Of a DNA stretch of 64,000 nucleotides, positions 41,403 to 50,847 are shown piece by piece. Origin of the DNA: Bradyrhizobium sp. WSM3983 (lineage in GTDB: Bacteria > Pseudomonadota > Alphaproteobacteria > Rhizobiales > Xanthobacteraceae); NCBI RefSeq assembly GCF_000473045.1, contig NZ_AXAY01000010.1, positions 248,001-312,000 on the forward strand, written 5' to 3'. The stretch's first letter is position 1. Each line of letters opens with the position of its first letter. The position numbers and the translations under genes were made by a program. A model generated the notes under the pieces. The model made no database searches. It had not been told where the DNA came from and was given only the letters and a program-made list of their open reading frames with translations.

Positions 41403-42608
41403 TTACGCGCCGAGTTTGGTCTCTCGCACCACTGCGTCGGCGCGGCGGCGCAAATCCGGATTGAGCGCAAGCCCGAGACCGGGTGCCATCGGTGCCGACA
41501 CGATGCCGTTGTTCACGACGGGCAACGCGGTGACGAGGTCGCGGTACCAGGTCGACAGCGTCGCGCGCACGACCTCCTGGAAGATCGCGGTCGGCGCATG
41601 CAGCGCCAGATGGAGGCCCGCCATCAGCGCCACCGGTCCGGTGCAGTCATGCGGAGCAAGCGGCTTGTTGTAGGCTTCGCTCAGCGCCGCGATCTTGCGT
41701 GCTTCGCTCAGACCGCCGCACCAGGCGATGTCGAGCATCACGACATCGACGGCATTGGCCGCGAGCAGATTGCGGAAGCTCGCCGCGCCCGCCAGCGTCT
41801 CGCTGCCGCAGATCGGCGTCTTCACGCGCCGCCTGAGATCGGCGAGGCCCTGCAAATCGTCCATCTTGTTGAGGGGATCCTCGACCCAGAACACGCCGTA
41901 GTCTTCCAGCGCGCGGCAGATGCGCTCGGCGGTGTGCATGCCCCACACGCTGTGCAATTCGCACATGATCTCGATGCGGTCGCCGACCGCGTCGCGGATT
42001 TTGCGGAACGGCTCCAATCCGGTCTTGAGATCGGTGAGCGAGATCGCGTGGCCGCCGTTCGCCGCAAAAGGATCGAACGGCCAGATCTTCATGGCGCCGT
42101 AGCCTTCGCTCAGAAGGCTTTCGGCAAGCGCCCCGGCGTCGCGCATGAAGGCGATCTGGTCGTCATAGGGGCCGAGCACGGCATCGTCGGCGCCGATCTC
42201 GCGGCGCTTGGAGCCCTTGGTGTTGTAGGCGTAGCCGGCGCAGGTGTTGTAGGCGCGGATCTCGAGCCGGCTCGCGCCGCCGAGCGCCTCGTGCACGGGA
42301 ATGCCGTGACGCTGGCCCTTGAGGTCCCACAGCGCAATGTCGATCGCGCTGGCCGCGCGCACCTCGGCACTGACGCTGTGGAAGCCGAGATAGGGCGTCA
42401 GCAACTGGCGCGAGATCGCCTCGATGCGGCGGGAATCCTGGCCGAGCACCAGCGGCGCGACGAACTCATGCACCGCGGCCTCGACCGCCTGCGCGCCGCG
42501 AAAGCTTTCGCCGAGGCCGGTCAATCCCTCGTCGGTCTCGATCTCGACCCAGATCAGGTTCGGCCGCTCGTCAATGCGGATCGTGCGCAGGGTCGTGATG
42601 CCCGACAT
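41403..42608 (-). CDS. Mandelate racemase/muconate lactonizing-family sugar-acid dehydratase
   Basis: 401 residues of the enolase superfamily. The N-terminal capping domain includes DEGLTGLGESFRGAQAVEAA. In the barrel are AMKIWPFDPF (in place of KxK), metal ligands in MCELHSVWG, VEDPL and CGSETLAG, and the catalytic-type His in APHDCTGPV. KIWPFD marks a sugar-acid dehydratase subgroup rather than mandelate racemase itself. It is the last gene of the hexarate cluster, 29 bases after the GarD-like gene; its substrate is likely an aldarate or aldonate but is not determined. Confidence 0.85.
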   Translation of the reverse strand: MSGITTLRTIRIDERPNLIWVEIETDEGLTGLGESFRGAQAVEAAVHEFVAPLVLGQDSRRIEAISRQLLTPYLGFHSVSAEVRAASAIDIALWDLKGQRHGIPVHEALGGASRLEIRAYNTCAGYAYNTKGSKRREIGADDAVLGPYDDQIAFMRDAGALAESLLSEGYGAMKIWPFDPFAANGGHAISLTDLKTGLEPFRKIRDAVGDRIEIMCELHSVWGMHTAERICRALEDYGVFWVEDPLNKMDDLQGLADLRRRVKTPICGSETLAGAASFRNLLAANAVDVVMLDIAWCGGLSEARKIAALSEAYNKPLAPHDCTGPVALMAGLHLALHAPTAIFQEVVRATLSTWYRDLVTALPVVNNGIVSAPMAPGLGLALNPDLRRRADAVVRETKLGA

Positions 42609-42637
42609 CGAGGTCCTCGTGGCCGAGTTGCCGGCGC

Positions 42638-44179
42638 TCAGGTCACCGGCGCCGGATTGAACAGCGTCAGGTCGTTGTGAATGCCCCAGCGGTCCGACCA
42701 CGGCTTGGTGCGGCCAGAGGCGACGTCGAGGATCAGGTTGAACAGATCCCAGCCGGTTTCCTCGATGGTCTTCTCGCCGGTGGCAATGCCGCCCGCGTCG
42801 AAATCGATCAGGTCCTTCCAGCGGCGCGCCAGCTCGGTGCGGGTCGCCACCTTGATCACGGGTGCTGCCGCAAGACCGTAGGGCGTGCCGCGGCCGGTGG
42901 TGAACACCTGCAAGGTCATGCCGGAGGCAAGCTGGAGCGTGCCGCAGATGAAGTCGGACGCCGGCGTTGCCGCAAACAGCATGCCCTTCTGCGTTGCCTT
43001 CTGGCCGGGCGAGAGCACGCCGGTGATGGCGGACGAACCGGACTTGACGATCGAGCCGAGCGACTTCTCGACGATGTTGGCGAGGCCGCCCTTCTTGTTG
43101 CCGGGCGTAGTGTTGGCGCTGCGGTCGGCACCGCCGCGGGCCAGATAAGCATCGTACCAGGCCATCTCGCGTACCAGCGCGCGACCGACGTCCTCGTTGA
43201 TGGCGCGGCGAGTGAGCAGCTGGATGGCGTCGCGCACTTCCGTGACTTCCGAGAACATCACGGTGGCGCCGGCGCGCACCAGGAGGTCGGCAGCGAAGCC
43301 GAGGGCCGGGTTGGCGGTGACGCCGGAGAAGGCGTCGCTGCCGCCGCATTGCAGGCCGATGACGAGATCGGCGGCCGGGCAGGTCTCGCGGGTGCGCTTG
43401 TTCAGGATTTTCAGGCGGGCCTCCGCCTGGGTCATGATCGCGTCGACGATCGCGCCAAAGCCGTCGAAGGCTTCGTCCTGCATGCGCACGATGGCATCAC
43501 TGACGCCTTCCGGCACCAGCCGCTCGGGCGCGAGCTTTTCGCAGCCGAGGCTGATGACCAAAATCTCGCCGCCGAAATTCGGGTTCAGCGCGATATTTTG
43601 CAGCGTGCGGATCGGTATCACCGCGTCGGGCGCGGTGATCGCGACGCCGCAGCCATAGGCATGCGTCAGCGGAACGACGTCATCGACGTTCGGGTACTTC
43701 GGCAACAGCTCGGTGCGGATGCGCTTCACCGCATATTCCATCGTGCCCTTGACGCATTGCACGGAGGAGGAGATGCCGAGGATGTTCTTGGTGCCGACCG
43801 AGCCGTCGGGATTGCGAAAGCCTTCGAAGGTAAAACCTTCGAGCGGTGGCAGTGGCGCGGGGACGGCGGTGGAGATTTCGAGCTTGTCGAGGTCAGGGGC
43901 CTCCGGCATGCGGATGCGCGCCTCGTCGACCCACTCGCCAGCCAGGATCGGCGCGAGTGCGTAGCCGATCACCTCGCCATAGCGGATGATCGGCTGGTCC
44001 TGTGCGATGTCGACCAGTGCCGTCTTGTGCCCCTGTGGCACGAAGGCGCGCAGCGTCAGCCCGCAGGCAAAGCGGGCGCCGGCGGGAAGCCCGAAATCAT
44101 TGACTACGATCGCGACATTGTCGCGCGCGTTGAGCTTGATGTAGCGGGGCTGTTCTTTCGCTGCGACGTCCTGATCCAT
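42638..44179 (-). CDS. garD: Galactarate dehydratase-like UxaA/GarD-family protein
   Basis: 513 residues: a short N-terminal SAF-like domain (about 1-100, LNARDNVAIVVNDFGLPAG), then the long UxaA/GarD catalytic domain with GFRNPDGSVGTKN, THAYGCGV, SLGCEKL and GLQCGGSDAFSGVTANPA. These iron-dependent enzymes dehydrate galactarate or altronate. The neighbouring glucarate and KDG enzymes favour galactarate, giving 5-dehydro-4-deoxyglucarate. UxaA (altronate) cannot be excluded by motif alone. Confidence 0.85.
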   Translation of the reverse strand: MDQDVAAKEQPRYIKLNARDNVAIVVNDFGLPAGARFACGLTLRAFVPQGHKTALVDIAQDQPIIRYGEVIGYALAPILAGEWVDEARIRMPEAPDLDKLEISTAVPAPLPPLEGFTFEGFRNPDGSVGTKNILGISSSVQCVKGTMEYAVKRIRTELLPKYPNVDDVVPLTHAYGCGVAITAPDAVIPIRTLQNIALNPNFGGEILVISLGCEKLAPERLVPEGVSDAIVRMQDEAFDGFGAIVDAIMTQAEARLKILNKRTRETCPAADLVIGLQCGGSDAFSGVTANPALGFAADLLVRAGATVMFSEVTEVRDAIQLLTRRAINEDVGRALVREMAWYDAYLARGGADRSANTTPGNKKGGLANIVEKSLGSIVKSGSSAITGVLSPGQKATQKGMLFAATPASDFICGTLQLASGMTLQVFTTGRGTPYGLAAAPVIKVATRTELARRWKDLIDFDAGGIATGEKTIEETGWDLFNLILDVASGRTKPWSDRWGIHNDLTLFNPAPVT

Positions 44180-44196
44180 AGTAGGACTCCGAAAGT

Positions 44197-44286
44197 GTAG
44201 GGTGGGTTAGCCGAAGGTGTGGCCCACCAGTGTCTCTGTCCGTCGAGGCAGAAGAGGTGGATTACGCTTACGCTAATCCACCCTAC
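44197..44286. repeat. Inverted-repeat intergenic element, family C
   Basis: Arms GTAGGGTGGGTTAGC (44197-44211) and GCTAATCCACCCTAC (44272-44286) pair with one mismatch; between them are the internal motifs GGTGGATTACGCTTACGC and GGCCCACC. The layout resembles a widespread Bradyrhizobium intergenic palindrome. It lies inside the hexarate operon between the semialdehyde dehydrogenase and garD, where it may alter the expression ratio. Confidence 0.8.
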
Positions 44287-44298
44287 GATGTCGGCCTA

Positions 44299-45747
44299 TC
44301 AGCCGGGATAGGTATAGGCGGTCTTCACCGTTGTGTAGAACTCGCGCGCATAGGAGCCCTGCTCGCGGGCGCCGTAGCTCGAGCCCTTCCGGCCGCCGAA
44401 CGGCACGTGATAGTCGACGCCGGCGGTCGGCAGATTGACCATCACCATGCCGGACTCGCTGTTGCGCTTGTAGTGCGAGGCGTATTTCAGGCTGGTGGTG
44501 CAGATGCCGGAGGCGAGACCGAACTCGGTGTCGTTGGAGATCGCCAGCGCTTCCTCGTAGTTCTTGGCGCGGATCACGGTAGCAACAGGCCCGAAGATCT
44601 CCTCACGCGCGATACGCATGTTGTTGTTGGCTTCGGTGAACAGCGCCGGCTGGAGGTAGTGGCCGGGCGTCTCGCGCTTGAGCAGCTCGCCGCCGAAGGC
44701 GAGCTTGGCGCCTTCGTCCTGGCCGATCTTGATGTAACGCAGATCCTGGTCGAGCTGGTTCTGATCGACCACCGGGCCGATATGCACGCCGGTCTTCAGC
44801 GCGTCGTCGACCGACAGGCCCTTCAGGCGCTCGGCCATCGCGGCGACGAAGCGGTCATGGATGCCTTCGGTGACGATCAGGCGGGAGGACGCGGTGCAGC
44901 GCTGGCCGGTCGAGAAATAGGCGCCGTTGATGGCGACCTCGACGGCGGTCTTGAGGTCGGCGTCGTCGAGCACGACCAGGGGATTCTTGCCGCCCATCTC
45001 GAGCTGGAACTTCTTCATCGGAGTCGACAGCACGCAGGCCTGCGCGATCTTGCGGCCGGTCTGCACCGAACCGGTGAAGGAGATCGCGGCGGCATCGGGG
45101 TGATCGAGCAGGGTCTGGCCGACGACGGAGCCGGAGCCGACCACGAGGTTGAACACGCCTGCCGGGATGCCGGAGCGGGCGATGATCTCGGACAACGCAT
45201 GTCCGGAGCCGGGCACCAGCTCAGCCGGCTTGAACACGACCGTGTTGCCGTAGCAGAGCGCGGGCGCGATCTTCCAGGCCGGGATCGCGATCGGGAAATT
45301 CCAGGGCGTGATCATGCCGATGACACCCACCGGCTCGCGGGTGAGCTCGACGTCGAGGCCGGGGCGGACGGACGCGCCTTTCTCACCAATCAGGCGCAGT
45401 GCTTCGCCGGCAAAGAACGCAAAGATCTGGCCGGCGCGTGCGACCTCGCCGATGCCCTCGGGCAGCGTCTTGCCTTCCTCCCGGGCGAGCAGGCGGCCGA
45501 GCTCTTCCTTGCGGGCGATGATTTCGAGAGAAATCTTGTTCAGCGCGTCGTAGCGCACCTGCGGTGTCGACTGCGCCCAGGCGGGGAAGGCGGCCTTCGC
45601 GGCCGCGATCGCCTTCTCGGTCTGCGCCTTGTCGGCCTTGGCGTATTCGCCGACCAGATCGTTGGTGTTGGAGGGGTTGATGTTCTTGGTGACGCCGGAG
45701 CCGTCGACCCATTCACCGCCGATGAAGTTCTTCAGGATCGCAGTCAT
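44299..45747 (-). CDS. 2,5-dioxovalerate (alpha-ketoglutarate semialdehyde) dehydrogenase
   Basis: 482-residue NAD(P)-dependent aldehyde dehydrogenase. Visible are the cofactor loop GSVQTGRKIAQA, catalytic Glu in LEMGGKNPLVV and nucleophile Cys in GQRCTASSR. The neighbours produce alpha-ketoglutarate semialdehyde from 5-dehydro-4-deoxyglucarate, so this enzyme completes the path to 2-oxoglutarate. Substrate is by context. Start ATG 45747; a second ATG directly before (45750) is equally possible. Confidence 0.88.
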   Translation of the reverse strand: MTAILKNFIGGEWVDGSGVTKNINPSNTNDLVGEYAKADKAQTEKAIAAAKAAFPAWAQSTPQVRYDALNKISLEIIARKEELGRLLAREEGKTLPEGIGEVARAGQIFAFFAGEALRLIGEKGASVRPGLDVELTREPVGVIGMITPWNFPIAIPAWKIAPALCYGNTVVFKPAELVPGSGHALSEIIARSGIPAGVFNLVVGSGSVVGQTLLDHPDAAAISFTGSVQTGRKIAQACVLSTPMKKFQLEMGGKNPLVVLDDADLKTAVEVAINGAYFSTGQRCTASSRLIVTEGIHDRFVAAMAERLKGLSVDDALKTGVHIGPVVDQNQLDQDLRYIKIGQDEGAKLAFGGELLKRETPGHYLQPALFTEANNNMRIAREEIFGPVATVIRAKNYEEALAISNDTEFGLASGICTTSLKYASHYKRNSESGMVMVNLPTAGVDYHVPFGGRKGSSYGAREQGSYAREFYTTVKTAYTYPG

Positions 45748-45765
45748 CATTTCCTCCAGAGTTTT

Positions 45766-47124
45766 TTAGCGAACGAGGCAAGGACGCTTGTCATCAAACG
45801 TCCAGCCGGGGATCAGGTCCTGCATGGCCGTGGCGTCGTCGCGGGCGCCGAGTCCATGCTGCTTGTAGAGTTCATGCGCGGCCTCGATGGCCGCACGGTC
45901 GATCTCGATGCCGAGGCCCGGACGATCCGGGACCGCGATCTTACCGCCCTTGATCTGGAGCGGCTCCCTGGTGAGCGCCTGGCCGTCCTGCCAGATCCAG
46001 TGCGTGTCGATCGCGGTGACCTTGCCGGGGGCCGCGGCGCCGACATGGGTGAACATCGCGAGCGAAATGTCAAAATGGTTGTTGGAGTGCGAGCCCCAGG
46101 TCAGGCCGTTGTCACGGCAAGTCTGGGCGACGCGCACCGAGCCTTGCATGGTCCAGAAATGGGGATCGGCCAGCGGAATGTCCACCGCACCCAGGCGCAG
46201 TGCATGCGAAAGCTGCCGCCAATCGGTCGCGATCATATTGGTTGCGGTCGGCAAGCCCGTGGCGCGACGGAACTCGGCCATGATCTCGCGGCCGGAGAAG
46301 CCGGCCTCGGCGCCGCAGGGATCCTCGGCATAGGCGAGGATGCCGTGCATGTTCTTGCAGAGGCTGATGGCCTCATCGAGCGACCAGGCGCCGTTCGGGT
46401 CGAGCGTGACGCGGGCATTGGGAAAGCGTTTTGCAATGGCCGTGACCGCCTCGATCTCCTGCTCGCCGCGCAGCACGCCGCCCTTGAGCTTGAAGTCGGC
46501 GAAGCCGTAATGATCGTGGGTGGCTTCGGCGAGCCGCACCACCGTCTCCGGCGTCATCGCCTCCTGATGGCGCAAGTTGAACCATTCGGCCTTGCCGGTC
46601 TCGCCGCTGACATAGTCGAGCCTGGATTTGCGCCGGTCACCGACAAAAAAAAGATAGCCGAGCGTCTCGACGCTCTTGCGCTGCTGGCCTTCACCGAGAA
46701 GGGCCGCGACCGGCAGTTTGAGATGCTGGCCGAGCAGGTCGAGCAGGGCGGATTCGATTGCGGTGACCGCGTGGATCATCACGCGAAGGTCAAACGTCTG
46801 CTTGCCGCGGCCACCGGCATCGCGGTCCGCGAAGGCGGTACGAACGTCCGCGAGGATGTTGTTCATCGCGCCGACGGTCTTGCCGATCACGAGATCGCGG
46901 GCGTCCTGAAGCGTCTGCCAGATCTTTTGGCCGCCCGGCACCTCGCCGACGCCGGTGTGGCCGGCATTGTCGGTGAGGATGACGATGTTGCGGGTGAAGA
47001 ACGGCGCGTGTGCGCCGCTCAGATTGAGGAGCATGCTGTCGCGACCCGCGACGGGGATCACCTGCATCGCGGTGACCACCGGTGCACCGGCGACTGGCGC
47101 GCCGGAGATGCTGGTCTCGGCCAT
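45766..47124 (-). CDS. gudD: Glucarate dehydratase
   Basis: 452 residues, typical for GudD. The enolase-superfamily barrel has DFKLKGGV (KxK), metal ligands in LDPNGAW and AEDPCG, NMIATDW, and the His-Asp dyad region in SHSNNHFDISLAMF. It dehydrates D-glucarate (and L-idarate) to 5-dehydro-4-deoxyglucarate. It lies 26 bases downstream of the kdgD-like gene in the operon. Confidence 0.95.
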   Translation of the reverse strand: MAETSISGAPVAGAPVVTAMQVIPVAGRDSMLLNLSGAHAPFFTRNIVILTDNAGHTGVGEVPGGQKIWQTLQDARDLVIGKTVGAMNNILADVRTAFADRDAGGRGKQTFDLRVMIHAVTAIESALLDLLGQHLKLPVAALLGEGQQRKSVETLGYLFFVGDRRKSRLDYVSGETGKAEWFNLRHQEAMTPETVVRLAEATHDHYGFADFKLKGGVLRGEQEIEAVTAIAKRFPNARVTLDPNGAWSLDEAISLCKNMHGILAYAEDPCGAEAGFSGREIMAEFRRATGLPTATNMIATDWRQLSHALRLGAVDIPLADPHFWTMQGSVRVAQTCRDNGLTWGSHSNNHFDISLAMFTHVGAAAPGKVTAIDTHWIWQDGQALTREPLQIKGGKIAVPDRPGLGIEIDRAAIEAAHELYKQHGLGARDDATAMQDLIPGWTFDDKRPCLVR

Positions 47125-47150
47125 CGCACGCTCCTCCTTGTTGTCGTCGG

Positions 47151-48095
47151 CTATTCTGCCGCCTGTTGTGTCGATCCTGCGGCGGGCAGCTTTTGCACCA
47201 GCGCGGTCAGTTCCGCAACCTCCTGCTCGGTGAGATCGGCCAGCGGCGGCCGGACCGGGCCGGAATCGCGGCCGATCACCTTCATGCCGGCCTTGATGAT
47301 CGAGACCGCATAGCCCTTCTTGCGGTTGCGGATCGCGATCAAGGGCAGGATGAAATCCTTCAGGCCGGCGTGGATGGTCGCATGGTCGCGCTTGCGCACC
47401 GCGGCGTAGAAGCTGGTGGCGAATTCGGGCACGAAGTTGAACACGGCCGAGGAGTAGGTCGTCACGCCCATGTCGAGATATGGCAGCGCAAACGTCTCGG
47501 CGGTCGGCAGGCCGCCGACATAGGTCAGGCGGTCGCCGAGCTTGGTGTAGACGCGGGTCATCAATTCGATGTCGCCGATGCCGTCCTTGTAGCCGACGAG
47601 GTTCGGGCAGCGCTCGGCGAGGCGGGCGACCGTGTCGGGCTGGAGGATGGCGTTGTCGCGGTTGTAGACGATGACGCCGATCTTCACGGAGGCGCAGACG
47701 GCCTCGACGTGGGCGGCAAGGCCTTCCTGCTCGGAATGGGTCAGATAGGGCGGCAGCAGCAACAGACCGTCAGCGCCGGCCTTCTCGGCACCGATTGCGA
47801 TCTCGCGGGCGATCGCGGTGCCGTAGCCGGTGCCGGCGAGCACGGGCACGCGGCCCTTGGTCTCCTCCACGGCGACCTTGACCACCTCAGGGACTTCGGC
47901 CGGGGTCAGCGAGAAGAATTCGCCGGTGCCGCCGGCGGCGAACAGACCTGCGACATCATAGCCGCACAGCCAATCCATGTTGGCGCGGTAGGTCGCCTCG
48001 TCGAAGGAATAGTCCGCCTTGAACGGCGTGACGGGGAAGGACAGGAGGCCGGATCCGATCTTCTGGGCCATTTCCTGCGGGGTCATCTTGCTCAT
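47151..48095 (-). CDS. kdgD: 5-dehydro-4-deoxyglucarate dehydratase
   Basis: A 314-residue class I aldolase-fold enzyme (DapA family). It has SFPVTPFKADYSFDEATYR, GGTGEFFSLTPAE and the Schiff-base Lys in NLVGYKDGIGDIE with Tyr in IVYNRDNA. It dehydrates and decarboxylates 5-dehydro-4-deoxyglucarate to alpha-ketoglutarate semialdehyde. The ATG at 48095 has AGGGAG upstream; a frame open 14 codons further lacks conserved sequence. Confidence 0.93.
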   Translation of the reverse strand: MSKMTPQEMAQKIGSGLLSFPVTPFKADYSFDEATYRANMDWLCGYDVAGLFAAGGTGEFFSLTPAEVPEVVKVAVEETKGRVPVLAGTGYGTAIAREIAIGAEKAGADGLLLLPPYLTHSEQEGLAAHVEAVCASVKIGVIVYNRDNAILQPDTVARLAERCPNLVGYKDGIGDIELMTRVYTKLGDRLTYVGGLPTAETFALPYLDMGVTTYSSAVFNFVPEFATSFYAAVRKRDHATIHAGLKDFILPLIAIRNRKKGYAVSIIKAGMKVIGRDSGPVRPPLADLTEQEVAELTALVQKLPAAGSTQQAAE

Positions 48096-48222
48096 GGGCG
48101 CTGCTCCCTGTTTCCAGTGTTGTGGAGGACGCAACAAGGCCGCGCGTCCATGCGCCGCTGTTTAGGAGACCGTTCGATGCGCGTCCAAGCCAAAGCCTAT
48201 ATCGACCGATGCGGATTGAGCA

Positions 48223-49128
48223 TCAATCTTCCATCACCTCGGCGGAGGACAATTCGCCGGCGAGCTTGACCAGCGCGGACAGCAGCGGATTCTCGTCGTC
48301 ACGCCGCCAGACCATGAAGAGCTCAACCGGAACGCGGTTGCGCAGCTTCAGGGGACGCAGCCGAACGTCGGAGATTTTCAGGCCGGCGGCCGCAGCCGGC
48401 ACGATGGCGAGGCCAAGGCCGGCGCGCACCATGGCGAGGATCGAGTGGATCTGGCTCAGGTGCTGGACATAGCGCGGCAGGATGTCGGCGCGGGTGAACA
48501 GCGCCACCAGCAGATCGTGGAAGTAGCGGCTCTCATAGGGCGAATACATCACGAAGGGCTGGCCGTCGAAATCCTTGATGGTGATATTCTCGGCGTTCGC
48601 CAGCGGATGCTTCTTCGGGATCGCGGCGAGCAGGGGCTCGGCGACGACGCGGCGGCTCGCAAGCTCCGGCCGCGCGATCGGCGGCCTGAGCAGGCCGGCA
48701 TCGATCTGGCCCGAGGTCAGCGCCTCGAACTGATCGCCGGAGACCATCTCCTTCAGCGAGAAATCGACCTCGGGCAGTTTTGCGCGGCAGGCCGCGACCA
48801 GCTCGGGCAGGAAGCCGTAGGCGGCCGCGGCCGTAAAGCCGATCTTCAGCGAGCCGGTCTTGCCGAGCGCGATGCGGCGGGCGACCTGCGAGGCGCTTTC
48901 CGCGAGCTTCAGGATGCGGCGGGCCTCGGGGAGGAAGCTGCGCCCGGCCGGAGTCAGGCGCACCGAGCGGCTGGTGCGCTCCAGCAGCGGCGCGTCGATG
49001 ATGTGCTCGAGCACCTGGATCTGCCGGGACAGCGGCGGCTGGGTCATGTTGAGCCGCGCGGCGGCGCGGCCGAAGTGCAGTTCTTCGGCCACCGTGACGA
49101 AGCAGCGGAGCTGGTTGAGGTCGAACAT
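48223..49128 (-). CDS. LysR-type transcriptional regulator of the hexarate cluster
   Basis: 301 residues: N-terminal HTH with ELHFGRAAARLNMTQPPLSR and a periplasmic-binding-like effector domain. It lies in the same strand and order between the transporter and kdgD, with the dehydratases following, so control by glucarate, galactarate or a pathway intermediate is likely. MFDLNQLRCF at 49128 is the usual LysR start; 16 extra residues upstream are unlike family N-termini. Confidence 0.92.
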   Translation of the reverse strand: MFDLNQLRCFVTVAEELHFGRAAARLNMTQPPLSRQIQVLEHIIDAPLLERTSRSVRLTPAGRSFLPEARRILKLAESASQVARRIALGKTGSLKIGFTAAAAYGFLPELVAACRAKLPEVDFSLKEMVSGDQFEALTSGQIDAGLLRPPIARPELASRRVVAEPLLAAIPKKHPLANAENITIKDFDGQPFVMYSPYESRYFHDLLVALFTRADILPRYVQHLSQIHSILAMVRAGLGLAIVPAAAAGLKISDVRLRPLKLRNRVPVELFMVWRRDDENPLLSALVKLAGELSSAEVMED

Positions 49129-49199
49129 CGATACATGCCTTAGATGAATAAGGCGTTTCCCCGGCACTTCTAGCATCGGTCATCCCCAAAACAAAACAA

Positions 49200-49224
49200 A
49201 GACGGCGGCCTTGTGAGCCGCCGT
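49200..49224 (-). terminator. Terminator after the hexarate transporter
   Basis: ACGGCGGC (49202-49209) pairs with GCCGCCGT (49217-49224). On the minus strand it is followed by CTTTGTTTTGTTTT. It separates gudP from the LysR gene and probably attenuates read-through. Confidence 0.85.
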
Positions 49225-49259
49225 TGAGTTGCCTGTCCCACTCCGATCACTCGGAGCGC

Positions 49260-50600
49260 TCAGGAGGAACGTTTGAGCACCACCCGCTCGATCTTGCCGA
49301 CCACGACGAGATAGGCGACCGCGGCCACCAACGCGTTGATGCCGACGAACACCAGGGCGCCGTTGAAGGAGCCGGTCGCGGCCACGATGTAGCCGATCAC
49401 GATGGGCGTCGTGATCGAGGAGAGGTTGCCGAAGGAGTTGAACAGGCCGCCGGAGACGCCGCCGGCCTCCTTGGGGGAGGTGTCGGAGACGACCGCCCAG
49501 CCGAGCGCGCCGATGCCCTTGCCGAAGAAGGCGAGCGCCATGAAGCTGACCACCAGCGCCTGGCCGTCGACATAGTTGCAGGCGATGATCGACATCGACA
49601 GCAGCATGCCGCCGACGATCGGGATCTTGCGCGCCATGGTCAGCGAGCCGGTCTTGCGCAGGATGGCGTCGGAGATGACGCCGCCGAGCACGCCGCCGAT
49701 GAAGCCGCATAGCGCGGGCAGCGTCGCGACGAAGCCGGCTTGCAGGATCGACAGGCCGCGCTCCTTGACCAGGTACACCGGGAACCAGGTCAGGAAGAAA
49801 TAGGTCAGCGTGTTGATGCAGTACTGGCCGAGATAGACGCCGAGCATCATGCGGTTCGAGAGCAGCTGGCGGATATGGTCCCATTTCGGACCGGAGTCCG
49901 GCGCACGCTCGTCTCTGGGCGCGTCGAGATCGACCAGCGCGCCGCCTTCCTTGATGTAATCGAACTCGGCCTCGTTGATCGACGGGTGCTCCTTCGGTCC
50001 GAAGACGGTCTTGATCCAAGCGAGGCCCATGATGACGCCGAGCCCGCCCATCACGAAGAACACGTAGCGCCAGCCGTAATCATGGGCGATCCAGCCCATC
50101 AGCGGTGCGAAGATCACGGTCGCGAAATACTGCCCCGAATTGAAGAAGGCCGATGCGGTGCCGCGCTCATTGCCGGGAAACCAGGCCGCGACGATGCGGG
50201 CGTTGGCAGGGAACGACGGTGCTTCCGCGACGCCGACAAGGAGGCGAAGCGCGAACAGCACGATGATGGCGGTGCCGGCGCTGAAGAAGCCGACCCAGCC
50301 CTGCATCATCGTGAACAGCGACCAGACGATAATGCTGAAAGCATAGACGAGGCGCGAGCCGTAGCGGTCGAGCAGCCAGCCGCCCGGCACCTGTGCGACG
50401 ACATAGGACCAGCCGAAGGCCGAGAAGATCCAGCCCATGGCGACGGGATCGAGATGCAATTCCTTGGAAAGCGCGGGGCCCGCGATCGAAAGCGTGGCGC
50501 GGTCGGCGTAATTGACCGTGGTGACCAGGAACAGCATGGTCACGATGAACAGCCTGACGCGAGATCTCCTCACGTCCGTTGCGGACACCACTGCGCTCAT
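49260..50600 (-). CDS. gudP: MFS hexarate transporter (GudP-like)
   Basis: 446 residues, 12 membrane helices, of the anion:cation symporter family: NYADRATLSIAGPALSKEL in loop 1 and GWSYVVAQVPGGWLLDRYGS in helix 2-loop 2-3. Clustered with glucarate and galactarate enzymes, so uptake of these diacids is the likely role. The ATG at 50600 has a perfect AAGGAGG eight bases upstream, the best ribosome site in the cluster. Confidence 0.9.
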   Translation of the reverse strand: MSAVVSATDVRRSRVRLFIVTMLFLVTTVNYADRATLSIAGPALSKELHLDPVAMGWIFSAFGWSYVVAQVPGGWLLDRYGSRLVYAFSIIVWSLFTMMQGWVGFFSAGTAIIVLFALRLLVGVAEAPSFPANARIVAAWFPGNERGTASAFFNSGQYFATVIFAPLMGWIAHDYGWRYVFFVMGGLGVIMGLAWIKTVFGPKEHPSINEAEFDYIKEGGALVDLDAPRDERAPDSGPKWDHIRQLLSNRMMLGVYLGQYCINTLTYFFLTWFPVYLVKERGLSILQAGFVATLPALCGFIGGVLGGVISDAILRKTGSLTMARKIPIVGGMLLSMSIIACNYVDGQALVVSFMALAFFGKGIGALGWAVVSDTSPKEAGGVSGGLFNSFGNLSSITTPIVIGYIVAATGSFNGALVFVGINALVAAVAYLVVVGKIERVVLKRSS

Positions 50601-50682
50601 CAAGGCGCCTCCTTAGAACTCGAAATGTTTCCTCAATGCGACTCCTAGAGGCGCATGCGGGAAAGTGTCCAAGTTCAAGGAA

Positions 50683-50696
50683 GCATCGATTGATGC
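50683..50696. promoter_or_regulatory. Candidate operator upstream of the hexarate transporter
   Basis: GCATC-GATT-GATGC, a 14-base inverted repeat, lies 83-96 bases upstream of the gudP start, a typical LysR recognition position. A related GATGC/GCATC pair occurs around 48208-48224 upstream of kdgD. Assignment to the local LysR protein is a guess. Confidence 0.3.
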
Positions 50697-50847
50697 CGTT
50701 TTTGAATTGATGGAACGGCAGCAACGTGCATGCGGTGACGACCACCAGAAAAGGGATCGCCCGCTCGAGTGCCGCAATTGCGCACAAGGCGGGCGATGCC
50801 GTGAGTAGGTGGCGAGCGCTCGCGCTTCGGCGAACCAGCGCCCAGGA

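Noticed and set aside
44230..47313. 1000-codon plus-strand frame opposite the aldehyde dehydrogenase and gudD genes
   Set aside because: Antisense to two clearly recognised enzymes; composition of a GC-rich shadow frame.
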